Positions 26,523 to 36,683 of a stretch of 64,000 nucleotides of DNA are shown here, piece after piece. The DNA comes from Erwinia mallotivora (GTDB lineage Bacteria; Pseudomonadota; Gammaproteobacteria; Enterobacterales; Enterobacteriaceae). The stretch's first letter is position 1, and each line of letters starts with the position of its first letter. The DNA is taken from assembly GCF_000590885.1 (NCBI RefSeq), contig NZ_JFHN01000010.1:1-64000 (forward strand). Reading direction: 5' to 3'. The translations under genes were made by a program, and so were the position numbers. The notes under the pieces are model-generated. The model was given only the letters and a program-made list of their open reading frames with translations, did not search any database and had not been told where the DNA came from.

Positions 26523-27028
26523 TCTTTTCCGCCTTAGGGGGCTTATCGCCACTCAGAAGAGGGTCACAACATGCAGCCCGGCCCGTAAGCAGCCTGCATA
26601 GCGAACACCCCCCTGCAAGGCTGAACCATTGAGGCCAGTTCCTGAGAGAGGTCGCTGAATCAGGAAAATTCACCTGAAAACGCTCAAAGGGTTATCGACC
26701 ATCCGCAAATAAAATTCAGGATTAATTTTGGAAATGGGGGGCAGGCAGCACGATTTAATTCGCCATTTTCCCGACGGATTAAAGAATTATCCTGCACTAT
26801 TCATCGTCGTTTTTTTTAATTGCATTTAAACCAGAATGAATGGCTGACTATTTTGCTTTGAGAAGATTTACTTTCTGATGCCTCATCAACCGCAGAAATT
26901 GTGCGGAAGATAATGCGGGAAATATAAGTGTTACAAAGATAAGAACCTGGACATTTGCCGATACAACCCTGGCAAGACCATTAACATTTTATCGCGTTAT
27001 ATAGCTGTGCTAATGGTGTGGAGTGCCT
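26523..27028. other. Intergenic region between GGDEF-EAL gene and sbmA
   Basis: About 500 bases between divergent genes, AT-rich in the right half. It presumably contains both promoters. I see no reading frame with coding character and no clear sigma-E type promoter or other site for sbmA. Confidence 0.5.
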
Positions 27029-28249
27029 ATGTTTAAATCTTTTTTCCCCCGACCTGCGCTGTTTTTCAGCAGTGCCGCCATCTGGTGCGCGATAGCGATT
27101 CTGGTCTGGTTTGAAGGCGGCAGGAACTGGCTGTCTCACTTTTCAGCTTTTGCCCATTCTGCCCCGCTGCCGGTTAACGCACTGCGTTTTATCGCGCCCT
27201 CTGAAATTGCTTTTTATCTCTATTACCTTGCGGCTTTTCTGCTGTTTGCCGGATTCTGGCGCATCTACAGTCCGCATCCGTGGCAACGCTGGTCGGTGGC
27301 TGGCTCTGCGCTGATTATCTTTGCCACCTGGTTTTCGGTTCAGGTGGGTGTGGCGATCAATGCCTGGTATGATCCGTTTTACAACTTAATCCAGCGGGCC
27401 ATGACTCATCCCAACACTGTCAAAGTGGAAACGTTTTACAGCCAGCTGGCAGGGTTTCTCAGCATTGCGCTGATTGCGGTGGTGATTGATGTGCTGAATA
27501 TGTTTTTTATCAGCCACTACGTCTTCCGCTGGCGTACGGCAATGAACAATTATTATATGGCGCACTGGTCCGAACTGCGCGGCATTGAAGGGGCTGCCCA
27601 GCGTGTGCAGGAAGACACCATGCGTTTCTCCTCCACGCTGGAAGATATGGGCGTCAGTTTTATCAATGCCATCATGACGCTGATCGCTTTTCTGCCCGTG
27701 CTGGTCGCCCTCTCGGTGCACGTCAAAACCGTGCCGCTGCTGGGCGACATTCCCTATGCGTTGGTGATTGCCGCCGTACTGTGGTCGCTACTGGGCACCG
27801 GGATGTTGGCGGTAATCGGCATCAGGCTGCCGGGCTTGTCATTTCGCAATCAACGGGTGGAAGCGGCTTATCGTAAAGAGCTGGTTTATGGCGAGGATGA
27901 TCCGCAACGTGCCAGACCGCCCACGGTGCGCGATCTGTTCCACAACGTGCGTAAGAACTACTTTCGCCTGTACTTTCACTATCTGTACTTCAATATTGCC
28001 CGCATCCTCTATCTGCAACTGGATGCAGTCTTCAGCCTGTTTGTTCTCTTCCCGTCAATCATTACCGGTGCCATCACCCTGGGGCTGATGACCCAGATTA
28101 CCAATGTGTTTGATCAGGTGCGTAGCTCCTTTCAGTACCTGATTAACTCCTGGACCACGCTGGTGGAATTGCTGTCAATCTACAAACGTCTGCGCAGCTT
28201 TGAGCAGCGGCTGAACGCCCTTCCTGGCCCGCATGATATGGCAGCATAA
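27029..28249 (+). CDS. sbmA: Peptide antibiotic transporter SbmA
   Basis: SbmA (BacA family) is a homodimeric inner-membrane, proton-driven importer of proline-rich antimicrobial peptides, microcins B17 and J25, bleomycin-like molecules and similar cargo. This 406-residue copy matches E. coli SbmA along its length ([62 protein letters not shown]). It lacks ATP-binding motifs, as expected. The ATG at 27029 is preferred over a GTG at 27023 because GGAGTG sits at the right distance and the family starts MFKSFF. It stands alone, without the yaiW gene that follows it in E. coli. Confidence 0.95.
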   Translation: MFKSFFPRPALFFSSAAIWCAIAILVWFEGGRNWLSHFSAFAHSAPLPVNALRFIAPSEIAFYLYYLAAFLLFAGFWRIYSPHPWQRWSVAGSALIIFATWFSVQVGVAINAWYDPFYNLIQRAMTHPNTVKVETFYSQLAGFLSIALIAVVIDVLNMFFISHYVFRWRTAMNNYYMAHWSELRGIEGAAQRVQEDTMRFSSTLEDMGVSFINAIMTLIAFLPVLVALSVHVKTVPLLGDIPYALVIAAVLWSLLGTGMLAVIGIRLPGLSFRNQRVEAAYRKELVYGEDDPQRARPPTVRDLFHNVRKNYFRLYFHYLYFNIARILYLQLDAVFSLFVLFPSIITGAITLGLMTQITNVFDQVRSSFQYLINSWTTLVELLSIYKRLRSFEQRLNALPGPHDMAA

Positions 28250-28274
28250 CGCCTGCGAAAACCGCCGGGCGGCG

Positions 28275-29912
28275 TTATTCCGCCAGCCCGGCGAAGACCC
28301 GTTCGACGGCAAAAGCACCGGGATCTTTCACACCGTGCAGACTCTGCGCATTCAGAAAGGATGAGCGTCCGGCACGGGCAGATTCCATCTGTGCGGTGCT
28401 GTCAGCCCCTTTTCTGGCCGCGGCGGCCACGTCGCTGAGCGATGCTCCCCGTTCCAGCGCGGCGAACGCCGGGGCCAGCGCATCGATCATCGTACGATCC
28501 CCAGGCCTCGCCCCACCATAATGCTGCATACGCGCCAGTCCGTCGTTCAGCGCCTGCGCCAGCGATTTTCCCTCTGCCAGCTGTTGCCCTGCCGCCGTAA
28601 ACATAATCGACATCAGCACACCTCCTGAGCCACCCATCACCACCGCCAGTTCGTCACCCACCCATTTCAGCAGGCTGTGCAGCTCGTTAAGCGGCAGCTG
28701 TCTGTCCCGCAGCGCCTGTAATACTTTTCCGGCACCGAGAGCAAAAGTGGAACCGGTATCCCCATCGCCGACTCTGGCATCCAGCTGGTTCAGTTCACTT
28801 TCCAGAGCCAGCAGCGTACGGCAAACAGTCTCAACAATGTGGGCGACGGCGTCATTCTCTGAAGGGGCCGCCTGATGACGTTGCGCCAGCTTTTCACCGT
28901 TGACCCGCGTCGGTTGCCTGACATTCACCACCGGATGCCAGCCACTGGTTTCTACCGGGGCGCAGAGCGCTTCGCTGAAATAGTCCGACAGCGCCAGGAC
29001 GGAGAGGGAGAACCCTTTCATGTCCAGCGCGCTGACCAGCGTGACCGGCCCAATCAACTGCTGCACATGGTTGCCCAGCGGCGAACAGAGCACTTGCCTG
29101 GTCAGCGCCGCCATTTCCAGCATCGAGCATCCGCCAAGATTATTTACCAGCAGCGCCACTTTTTTATCCTGTGAATACGCCATCAGTTTTTCCGCCAGCA
29201 GGGCAACGATTTGCTGACTGTTCTGTGTGTTCAGCGTCGAGGCACCCGGCTCTCCATGAATGCCCATGCCTAACTCGCTGCATCCCGCTTCCACCCGCTC
29301 ATCGCGTTTTTCCCCGGGCATATGGCAACCGGATAAAGCCACGCCAATACTGGAGAGGGCGTTGATGGCATCATTCGCCACGGCTACCACCTCTTGCAGA
29401 TATTTTCCCTGCGCAGCGGCATAACCAGCGATTTTATGCACCAGTACCGTTCCGGCAATACCGCGCGGCTGGGGATTTTCCGGCAGCGAAATATCGTCAC
29501 AGACCATCACCAGCTCAACCTGGTAGCCCAGCGCCCTGGCTTTTTCCGCCGCAAGGCCAAAATTAAGCCGGTCACCGGTGTAGTTTTTGACAATCAGCAG
29601 GCAGCCTTTCTCTCCGGTGACATTGATAATGGCGCTGAGTACCGCATCCACGCTGGGTGAGGCAAAAATATCGCCGCACACTGCCGCCGTCAGCATCCCT
29701 TTGCCGACAAAGCCAGAGTGAGCAGGCTCATGCCCTGAGCCGCCGCCGGAAATCAGCGCTACCGCATTTTTGTCCCAGTCATTGCGGACCACCACGCGGA
29801 TGTCCGGCCCAACATCCAGCAGGCTGATATTGTGATAACGGCTGCTGAGCAGCGTTCCTTCGATGGCCTCGCTGACCAGTCGATTTTTCTGATTCATAAA
29901 AAACTGACTCAT
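28275..29912 (-). CDS. dhaK: ATP-dependent dihydroxyacetone kinase, fused DhaK-DhaL
   Basis: The enzyme phosphorylates dihydroxyacetone with ATP. At 545 residues it is the single-chain Citrobacter-type enzyme, not the PTS-dependent three-subunit form of E. coli. The DhaK domain carries GGGSGHEPAH and the substrate-binding His in GMGIHGEPGAS. The DhaL domain carries the metal/ATP site GDGDTGSTFALGA and GGSGGVLMSIMF. The start fits GAGGG nine bases upstream. No glycerol dehydrogenase or dha regulator gene is adjacent, so it may serve general DHA detoxification or salvage. Confidence 0.95.
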   Translation of the reverse strand: MSQFFMNQKNRLVSEAIEGTLLSSRYHNISLLDVGPDIRVVVRNDWDKNAVALISGGGSGHEPAHSGFVGKGMLTAAVCGDIFASPSVDAVLSAIINVTGEKGCLLIVKNYTGDRLNFGLAAEKARALGYQVELVMVCDDISLPENPQPRGIAGTVLVHKIAGYAAAQGKYLQEVVAVANDAINALSSIGVALSGCHMPGEKRDERVEAGCSELGMGIHGEPGASTLNTQNSQQIVALLAEKLMAYSQDKKVALLVNNLGGCSMLEMAALTRQVLCSPLGNHVQQLIGPVTLVSALDMKGFSLSVLALSDYFSEALCAPVETSGWHPVVNVRQPTRVNGEKLAQRHQAAPSENDAVAHIVETVCRTLLALESELNQLDARVGDGDTGSTFALGAGKVLQALRDRQLPLNELHSLLKWVGDELAVVMGGSGGVLMSIMFTAAGQQLAEGKSLAQALNDGLARMQHYGGARPGDRTMIDALAPAFAALERGASLSDVAAAARKGADSTAQMESARAGRSSFLNAQSLHGVKDPGAFAVERVFAGLAE

Positions 29913-30369
29913 GATGTTTTCCCTCTGGCAACAGGATAAAAATATCTGCGTCAGTAACTGTAGTTTGCATTGTTACGATGAGCGAGGTGGGATATTCCGT
30001 TAAGGAAAATGCAGGAGTGCTTAATTATTATAAGCACAAATGAAAAAAGATTTAAAAATGCTACCCGGATAACATTATTTCCATTTCATTACGATTTTAT
30101 CACCCTGAAAAACGGTTGATTTGCGCAATTCCCCGGTTAAAAGAACTCGTAATAAAAGAGCGTATGTTATGATAAATAAGGGTTTTTATTTAAAAAAAAC
30201 GGAATTTATCTTATTTTACCTGTTATTTGTTATTAAGAATTGCGATTGCTATGAGATTTATTATAAAGTTCCTCCATGATTTCAAAAGCAAGAAACTGAT
30301 AAAACATTTTACCCTCTGCATCAGGCTTTACTGATGTTGTTATGAAATGAGCCTCATTACGATAAAAAA

Positions 30370-30458
30370 CATATCTTACTGCCAGTTATATCTGGAGTTT
30401 TTAATTACGCCAACACCAGGGCGTTAATCCGTGCAGGTCGTAAGACCTGCTTTTTTTT
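30370..30458 (+). ncRNA. Candidate small RNA ending in the orphan terminator
   Basis: A stem-loop (ACGCC at 30406-30410 with GGCGT about 30420-30424) is followed by a seven-base-pair stem and eight T residues. This double-hairpin end is like Hfq-bound small RNAs. The 5' end shown is arbitrary; no convincing promoter was seen. The orientation is fixed by the T-run. Confidence 0.3.
30433..30458 (+). terminator. Strong plus-strand Rho-independent terminator with no gene before it
   Basis: GCAGGTC (30433-30439), loop GTAA, GACCTGC (30444-30450) and then TTTTTTTT (30451-30458). On the opposite strand the stem is not followed by T residues, so it does not serve the minus-strand aer gene. Confidence 0.85.
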
Positions 30459-30503
30459 ACCGACTTTCGCCTCGCAGAGGCCTGGTCAGGACGAACAAAA
30501 TAT

Positions 30504-32048
30504 CTACCTCAGTACATTGATCGCGCCCACCAGCCGGGTTGCCTGATGCGTCATCAACTCAGAAGCCTGCGCCCCTTCTTCCACCCGAGCCGCATTTTTG
30601 TGGGTAATATTGTCCAGCTCTTCCACCGCAAGGCTGACTTCACCCAGCGCCCTGCCCTGCTCGGCGGTAGCGGCACTGATTTGTGCAATCAGCGACGTCA
30701 CGTTTTGCACCTCGCTGACAATATTTTCCATCGTTTTTCCCGCATCATTGACATGATCGCTGCCGGATTGAACTTTTGCGACGCTGTTTTCCACCAACGT
30801 TTTGATTTCACTGGCGGCTTTAGCACTGCGCTGGGCAAGACTACGAACTTCCCCTGCTACCACGGCAAAACCTTTCCCCTGTTCCCCGGCCCTGGCCGCC
30901 TCGACGGCAGCGTTGAGCGCCAGAATATTGGTCTGAAAGGCAATGCCGTCGATGACGCTGGTAATACTGGCAATTTTCTTCGAGCTGTCAGCAATCTCTG
31001 CCATCATGCTGACCATGTCATGCATCACCTTCCCCCCCTGCATGGCCGCATCGCGGGTATTGTTTGACAGGCTGTTAACCTGCTCTGCCATCTCCGTATT
31101 GCTTTTGACCGTTGCGGTCATTTCATTCATCGTCGCAGCGGTCTGCTGCACATTAGCGGCAGCCTGTTCGGTGCGGCGGCTGAGTTCACTGTTGCCCTGA
31201 GTAATGGCATCACTGGCGCTCAGTACACCGACGGCCTGTTCACTGACATCATCCACCAGCCAGCGGAACATCAGGCCCAACTGGGCAATCGCACGCAGGG
31301 TGGTGCCGACTTCATCCACTCTGTCCATCTGATCAACCGTATGCCTCTCTCCCGTCGCCACCCGCAGCGCCTGCTGACACATCTGCTCAATCGGACGCGA
31401 AATCTGCTGCTCAAGCAGAACCGACGTCAGCAGCAGCAACACCGCCAGCACGGCAGCCATTATCCCGACAGCCTGGAGATGCAAGCCCAGCGCCCAGGCA
31501 GCGGCAACGCTCAGCGGCAGCAGTGCCAACAGGGGAGAACGGATACGCCAGCGCAGCGGCATGGTTTTGCCAATCGAAGCCCAGCGCAGCAAACCGGTGC
31601 GCACCAGTACACCTTTCTGAAAGCGCCAGCCTTTGCGCCTGCCTTCACTGAAACCACGATAAAGCGCCTCCGACTGTTGGATTTCCTGCGGCGAAGGCCG
31701 GGTGCGCACCGACATATACCCCTGAATCTTACCCTTGCGTACCAGCGGGACAGCATTTGCCCGTACCCAGTAGTGATCGCCATTCTTACGTCGGTTTTTC
31801 ACCAGTGCCGTCCAGGGTTCTCCCTGTTGCAGGGTCGCCCACATATCCTTAAAAGCCTCGGGCGGCATATCCGGGTGACGCACAACATTGTGAGGCTGTC
31901 CGGTCAGCTCATCTTCGCTGAAACCACTGACGGCAATAAAGGTATCGTTGGCCCAGGTGATGTGGCTTTCAGCATCGGTGGTCGACATCAGGGTGGCGTG
32001 CTCGTCAAACACATATTCCTGTTGTGTTACGGGAGAGTTCGTGCGCAT
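30504..32048 (-). CDS. aer: Aerotaxis receptor / methyl-accepting protein with PAS sensor
   Basis: A 514-residue energy-taxis transducer matching E. coli Aer. The N-terminal PAS domain (DAESHITWANDTFIAVSGFS, NVVRHPDMP, KNRRKNGDHYWVRANAVP) binds FAD in the family. A single hydrophobic hairpin (about 180-215) anchors it, with a HAMP-like region (EQQISRPIEQM) and the highly conserved signalling tip (AFQTNILALNAAVEAARAGE, then QGKGFAVVAGEVRSLAQRSA). There is no periplasmic domain. It would report redox or oxygen changes to CheA/CheW. No chemotaxis operon genes are adjacent. Confidence 0.92.
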   Translation of the reverse strand: MRTNSPVTQQEYVFDEHATLMSTTDAESHITWANDTFIAVSGFSEDELTGQPHNVVRHPDMPPEAFKDMWATLQQGEPWTALVKNRRKNGDHYWVRANAVPLVRKGKIQGYMSVRTRPSPQEIQQSEALYRGFSEGRRKGWRFQKGVLVRTGLLRWASIGKTMPLRWRIRSPLLALLPLSVAAAWALGLHLQAVGIMAAVLAVLLLLTSVLLEQQISRPIEQMCQQALRVATGERHTVDQMDRVDEVGTTLRAIAQLGLMFRWLVDDVSEQAVGVLSASDAITQGNSELSRRTEQAAANVQQTAATMNEMTATVKSNTEMAEQVNSLSNNTRDAAMQGGKVMHDMVSMMAEIADSSKKIASITSVIDGIAFQTNILALNAAVEAARAGEQGKGFAVVAGEVRSLAQRSAKAASEIKTLVENSVAKVQSGSDHVNDAGKTMENIVSEVQNVTSLIAQISAATAEQGRALGEVSLAVEELDNITHKNAARVEEGAQASELMTHQATRLVGAINVLR

Positions 32049-32351
32049 TACATGAGTCCTTGCTGCGGTTTTCAGAATTGAATGGCGGGATAATGATTTA
32101 CGTTGTTACTGTTTTCGACGCAAACATCGCATTCTTTAACATTACCTCGCGATAATGTAAGCAAGGTCACAAAGTTCGCCAGACCGGCGGCAGATAACTT
32201 CACGGGGATCGAACGCAGGGTAATGACCATGAAAAAATCAAGTCATTATTCTACAGAGAAATTTCAGGATGGTTGGGGGATATTTTGGCGGGATAGCCAA
32301 CCCCGGATATCACCAGGGTCGGCGTTCAGCTCTGAATCAGTATTATGGCGG
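32049..32351. other. Intergenic region between aer and gltP
   Basis: About 300 bases containing the aer promoter and the end of the gltP transcript, both minus strand. I see no gene or clear regulatory motif in it. Confidence 0.5.
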
Positions 32352-33656
32352 TCAGGAAGCGCCAGGCAGATGTTTCAGTTTCGCTTCGTAAGCCTGCGCC
32401 TGCTCGCTGTCAAACTGGTTTTCCCACTTGGCGATAACCAGTACCGCCAGCGCATTTCCCACTACGTTAAGAGCGGTACGCGCCATATCCATGATACGGT
32501 CAACCCCGGCGATAAAGGCCAGGCCTTGCAGTGGGATCCCCACGCTGCCCAGCGTCGCCAGCAGCACGACAAACGAAACGCCAGGCACACCGGCAATCCC
32601 TTTCGACGTCACCATCAGGGTCAGCACCAGCACAATTTCCTGGCCGATGGAGAGGTCAATACCATACAGCTGGGCGATAAAGATCGCCGCGATGCTCTGA
32701 TACAGCGTGGAGCCATCGAGGTTAAATGAGTAGCCGGTCGGTACGACAAAGCTGGTGATCGACCTGGGCGCACCATAGGCTTCCATCTTCTCCATAATGC
32801 GTGGCAGCACGGTTTCCGAACTGGAAGTGGAATAAGAGAGGATCAGCTCATCCTTCAGAATACGCATCAGCGTGGTAATGCGCAGTTTGCAGATTCGCGC
32901 AACGGCACCCAGCACCACAAAGGCAAAGAACAAAATCGCGGCGTACACCAGGATAACCAGCTTCGCCAGCGGCCAGAGCGAGGCAAAACCAAAGTTAGCA
33001 ATGGTCACCGCAATCAGCGCAAACACGCCTACCGGTGCGTAACGCATAATCATATGCGTCACTTTAAACATGGTTTCGGAAGTGGAACGGAACACATTCA
33101 GCAACGGCTCACGCTGCTCAGACGGCAGTGAAGAGAGGCCCAGACCGAACAGCACCGAGAAGAAAATGATTGGCAGCATGTCGCCTTTGGCGATCGCCGC
33201 GAAAATGTTCTGCGGTATCAGTGACAAAATGGTGGCGACGAGGCTGTGTGCGCCACTTTCGACCTGTGCCGTGGTGGCCTCGTATTTAGAGATGTCCACC
33301 GTTGCCAGCGTTGACATATCAATGCCATTACCCGGTTGAAACACATTCGCCAGGGTAATACCAATAACAATGGCAATGGTGGTAATCACTTCAAAATAGA
33401 TGATAGTTTTCAGGCCGATACGTCCCAACTTCTTTGCGTCACCGACCCCGGCTATACCGACAATTAACGTGGAAATAACGATAGGCACCACGATCATTTT
33501 GATCAGGTGGATAAAAATATCCCCGGCCGGGCTAAGGATGTTAGTGATTAACCATTCACGTTCAGACGGTTGGTTATGCAGTATTGCGCCGACGATAATC
33601 CCCAGTACCAGTGCCGTCAATATTTGCCAGGCAAGGCTCAATCTTACAGCTTTCAT
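32352..33656 (-). CDS. gltP: Glutamate/aspartate:proton symporter GltP (DAACS family)
   Basis: A protein of about 434 residues that imports glutamate and aspartate with protons. It matches E. coli GltP closely (AGDIFIHLIKMIVVPIVIST, YSTSSSETVLPRIMEKMEAY, PTGYSFNLDGSTLYQSIAAI, the last being the family's substrate and ion site). Membrane segments agree with an 8-TM plus two re-entrant loop fold. The start at 33656 has AAGGAAA upstream and agrees with the family start; the ATG frame to 33743 is an over-extension. In E. coli the nrf operon separates gltP from acs; here the two are direct divergent neighbours. Confidence 0.95.
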   Translation of the reverse strand: MKAVRLSLAWQILTALVLGIIVGAILHNQPSEREWLITNILSPAGDIFIHLIKMIVVPIVISTLIVGIAGVGDAKKLGRIGLKTIIYFEVITTIAIVIGITLANVFQPGNGIDMSTLATVDISKYEATTAQVESGAHSLVATILSLIPQNIFAAIAKGDMLPIIFFSVLFGLGLSSLPSEQREPLLNVFRSTSETMFKVTHMIMRYAPVGVFALIAVTIANFGFASLWPLAKLVILVYAAILFFAFVVLGAVARICKLRITTLMRILKDELILSYSTSSSETVLPRIMEKMEAYGAPRSITSFVVPTGYSFNLDGSTLYQSIAAIFIAQLYGIDLSIGQEIVLVLTLMVTSKGIAGVPGVSFVVLLATLGSVGIPLQGLAFIAGVDRIMDMARTALNVVGNALAVLVIAKWENQFDSEQAQAYEAKLKHLPGAS

Positions 33657-34178
33657 AATAATGTTTTCCTTTACAAAACCCGTTCTCCGCATGAGGCATG
33701 CAGAGTGAATTACTCTCAGGGAGGATGAGCCGAAATCGGCCAATTCGCGGATAATGGATGGTTAATTACTGATTTTCAGGCCCAAGATATCTACCATTTT
33801 AGCGGGTATAAATGCAACCCTGTGTGATATACGGCTGCCAGGATATCGACTGGCAGGATAAAACTCCGGATTGATCGTCGCCCACTAAATCATTGTTATA
33901 ATTGGCAATATTTTAGTCTTTTTTCGCATAGCTATGCAATATATCTGTCACTTTCAGAACCACAACCCGGTTCAACTGATTAACTTTTAACCAGCAAAAT
34001 CTCTCAGATAGTCTAGCGGTGGCAACAACAGGGCAACATTTTGCCTGTTAAGCATCATTTCAGCCCCATGCCCGATGACGACGACGTGATCTGTGGCGCA
34101 AAAAGCAAACAAAGCCCACCGACTCGCTTCATTTAACTTTCAGCTGACATATCATTAACAACTTCAAGGAGATCAGCC
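33657..34178. other. Divergent promoter region between gltP and acs
   Basis: About 520 bases without genes. It should contain both promoters. I looked for CRP-type sites known to control acs in E. coli; only weak half-sites (TGTGATATACGG near 33822) are visible. AAGGAGA at 34166-34172 is the acs ribosome site. Confidence 0.5.
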
Positions 34179-36134
34179 ATGAGCCAACAACACCGTCATC
34201 CCGTTCCCGCCACGGTTGCGGAAAACACCCTGATTAATGCCCAACAGTACTCATCGATGTATCAACAGTCGGTGCAGGACCCCGATGCATTCTGGGGTGA
34301 ACAGGGCAAAATCCTTGACTGGATTAAACCCTATACCACGGTGAAAAATACCTCCTTTGCACCAGGCAACATTAATATCCGCTGGTTTGAAGATGGTACG
34401 CTGAATCTGGCCGCCAACTGCCTTGATCGCCACCTGCAACATCGCGGCGATCATACGGCGCTGATTTGGGAAGGTGACGATGCCAGCGAAAGTAAAACAC
34501 TAACGTTCCGTGAGCTGCATCGCGACGTGTGCCGCTTTGCTAACTCACTGAAATCGTTGGGTGTGAATAAAGGCGACGTGGTGGCGATTTATATGCCGAT
34601 GGTGCCGGAGGCCGCCGTCGCCATGCTGGCCTGTGCGCGTATCGGTGCCGTGCATTCGGTTATCTTCGGCGGCTTTTCACCCGAGGCCGTCGCCGGGCGA
34701 ATTATCGATTCCAGTGCAAAACTGGTTGTCACCGCTGATGAGGGGGTGCGGGCAGGTCGTAGCATCCCGTTAAAGAAAAATGTCGATGACGCGCTGGCCA
34801 ATCCCGAGGTAAAAAGCGTCACTCAGGTGGTGGTCTTTCGCCGCACCGGCAGGGAAACAGGCTGGCAAAGCGGCCGCGATATCTGGTGGCATGAGCTGAT
34901 GAACAGCGCCAGCGCTCATCACCAGCCAGAGGAGATGAACGCGGAAGATCCGCTGTTTATTCTCTATACCTCGGGTTCCACCGGGAAACCCAAAGGGGTG
35001 CTGCACACCACCGGCGGCTATCTGGTTTATGCGGCCACCACCTTCAAATATGTTTTTGATTATCATCCCAACGATATTTACTGGTGCACCGCCGATGTCG
35101 GCTGGATAACCGGTCACAGCTATCTGCTGTATGGGCCGCTGGCCTGTGGGGCCACCACGCTGATGTTTGAAGGTGTACCTAACTGGCCGACGCCTGCCCG
35201 GATGGCACAGGTGGTGGACAAACATCAGGTTACCCTGCTTTACACCGCGCCCACCGCGATCCGCGCCCTGATGGCCGAGGGCGATAAAGCGATTGCCGGG
35301 ACGGACCGATCCAGCCTGCGCATTATGGGCTCCGTCGGTGAACCCATTAACCCGGAAGCCTGGGAGTGGTACTACAACAAAATTGGCAACGGCCGCTGCC
35401 CGATTGTTGATACCTGGTGGCAGACTGAAACCGGGGGTTTCATGATAACGCCGCTACCGGGTGCCACAGAGCTGAAAGCCGGTTCTGCCACCCGCCCCTT
35501 CTTTGGCGTCCAGCCCGCGCTGGTGGATAACGAAGGCAATGCGCAGGAGGGGGCCGCCGAGGGCAACCTGGTGATCGTTGACTCCTGGCCGGGTCAGGCG
35601 CGCACGCTGTTTGGCGATCATGATCGTTTCGAACAGACCTATTTTTCCACCTTCAGCAATATGTATTTCAGTGGCGACGGGGCGCGCCGGGACGAAGATG
35701 GCTATTACTGGATCACCGGTCGCGTTGACGATGTGCTGAATGTTTCCGGTCACCGTCTGGGGACCGCTGAAATCGAATCGGCGCTGGTTTCGCACCCGAA
35801 AATTGCGGAGGCCGCCGTGGTAGGTATCCCGCATAACATCAAAGGCCAGGCTATTTACGCCTATATCACCCTCAACAGCGGTGAGGAACCCTCGCCGGAG
35901 CTGTACAGCGAAGTCCGGAGCTGGGTGCGTAAAGAGATCGGGGCCATTGCCACCCCGGACGTGTTGCACTGGACCGACTCTTTACCGAAAACCCGTTCAG
36001 GAAAAATCATGCGCCGTATTTTGCGCAAAATTGCCAGCGGCGATACCAGTAATCTGGGGGATACCTCTACCCTGGCCGATCCGGGCGTGGTGGAAAAACT
36101 TCTCGAAGAAAAACAGGCGATTAACATGCCCTGA
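34179..36134 (+). CDS. acs: Acetyl-CoA synthetase
   Basis: The enzyme converts acetate, ATP and CoA to acetyl-CoA via acetyl-AMP, the high-affinity acetate scavenging route. At 651 residues it has the full length of the family. Motifs include the adenylate-forming P-loop [20 protein letters not shown], the TWWQTETGG region, and the C-terminal [11 protein letters not shown] with the Lys whose acetylation by Pat and removal by CobB regulate the enzyme. It is followed by yjcH and actP, with an attenuator-like terminator in between. Confidence 0.97.
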   Translation: MSQQHRHPVPATVAENTLINAQQYSSMYQQSVQDPDAFWGEQGKILDWIKPYTTVKNTSFAPGNINIRWFEDGTLNLAANCLDRHLQHRGDHTALIWEGDDASESKTLTFRELHRDVCRFANSLKSLGVNKGDVVAIYMPMVPEAAVAMLACARIGAVHSVIFGGFSPEAVAGRIIDSSAKLVVTADEGVRAGRSIPLKKNVDDALANPEVKSVTQVVVFRRTGRETGWQSGRDIWWHELMNSASAHHQPEEMNAEDPLFILYTSGSTGKPKGVLHTTGGYLVYAATTFKYVFDYHPNDIYWCTADVGWITGHSYLLYGPLACGATTLMFEGVPNWPTPARMAQVVDKHQVTLLYTAPTAIRALMAEGDKAIAGTDRSSLRIMGSVGEPINPEAWEWYYNKIGNGRCPIVDTWWQTETGGFMITPLPGATELKAGSATRPFFGVQPALVDNEGNAQEGAAEGNLVIVDSWPGQARTLFGDHDRFEQTYFSTFSNMYFSGDGARRDEDGYYWITGRVDDVLNVSGHRLGTAEIESALVSHPKIAEAAVVGIPHNIKGQAIYAYITLNSGEEPSPELYSEVRSWVRKEIGAIATPDVLHWTDSLPKTRSGKIMRRILRKIASGDTSNLGDTSTLADPGVVEKLLEEKQAINMP

Positions 36135-36156
36135 ATAAGGGGACAGCCTCACCGGC

Positions 36157-36193
36157 AAGCCAGGCAGACGGCATTCCGCTGCCTGGCTTTTTT
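36157..36193 (+). terminator. Terminator or attenuator between acs and yjcH
   Basis: AAGCCAGGCAG (36157-36167) pairs perfectly with CTGCCTGGCTT (36179-36189), followed by TTTT to 36193. It lies 23 bases after acs and 180 bases before yjcH, so readthrough or a second promoter is needed for yjcH-actP. Confidence 0.8.
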
Positions 36194-36371
36194 CAAAAAC
36201 AGGCGCAAAACCAGCGGACGCTGGCCGCCAGAAATCACGCCAAATCCGGCAGGTTCTGCCAGTGTGCATCCTTCGTCGTATTCATCCGTTCAGCCAACAG
36301 GGTGCCCACCGTCAGAACACTGAGTTGCAGATAACACAGCCCGTAAAACCCTTACCTCTGGAGGCTCTGTG

Positions 36372-36683
36372 ATGAATAGTCTTATTTATCAACGGCTGGA
36401 AAAGAGTGCCCGCTTTAAAGAACTGGTCAGGAAACGCCAGAACTTTGCCACCCTGCTCTCCGTCATCATGCTCATTCTGTACGTCGGCTTTATTCTGTTA
36501 ATCGCCTTTGCGCCCGACTGGCTGGGAACTCCGCTGAGCGCCGGAAGTCACGTTACGCGCGGCATCCCCATCGGTGTCGGGCTGATTGTGGTCTCGTTTT
36601 TGCTGACCGGTATTTACGTCTGGCGGGCCAACGGGGAATTTGATCGGCTGACCAGAAAGCTGCTTGATGAGGTGAAAGGATGA
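36372..36683 (+). CDS. yjcH: YjcH, DUF485 inner-membrane protein
   Basis: A 103-residue membrane protein with two predicted membrane helices (about 28-52 and 65-88) and cytoplasmic charged ends. DUF485 proteins are encoded next to ActP-type acetate symporters in many bacteria and may assist them; a firm function is not established. GGAGG at 36360-36364 favours the ATG at 36372 over the GTG three bases earlier. Its stop overlaps the actP start by four bases (ATGA), implying translational coupling. Confidence 0.93.
   Translation: MNSLIYQRLEKSARFKELVRKRQNFATLLSVIMLILYVGFILLIAFAPDWLGTPLSAGSHVTRGIPIGVGLIVVSFLLTGIYVWRANGEFDRLTRKLLDEVKG

Larger units (their letters stand above)
29913..30503. other. 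AT-rich intergenic region with an orphan terminator and possible sRNA
   Basis: About 590 bases upstream of dhaK and downstream of aer, both on the minus strand. No protein-coding frame is supported. The right end contains two successive stem-loops, the last a complete plus-strand terminator at 30433-30458, although no plus-strand gene precedes it. Confidence 0.6.

Noticed and set aside
33810-33840. CRP site for acs
   Set aside because: Only one half-site (TGTGA) is present; the partner half does not match TCACA.
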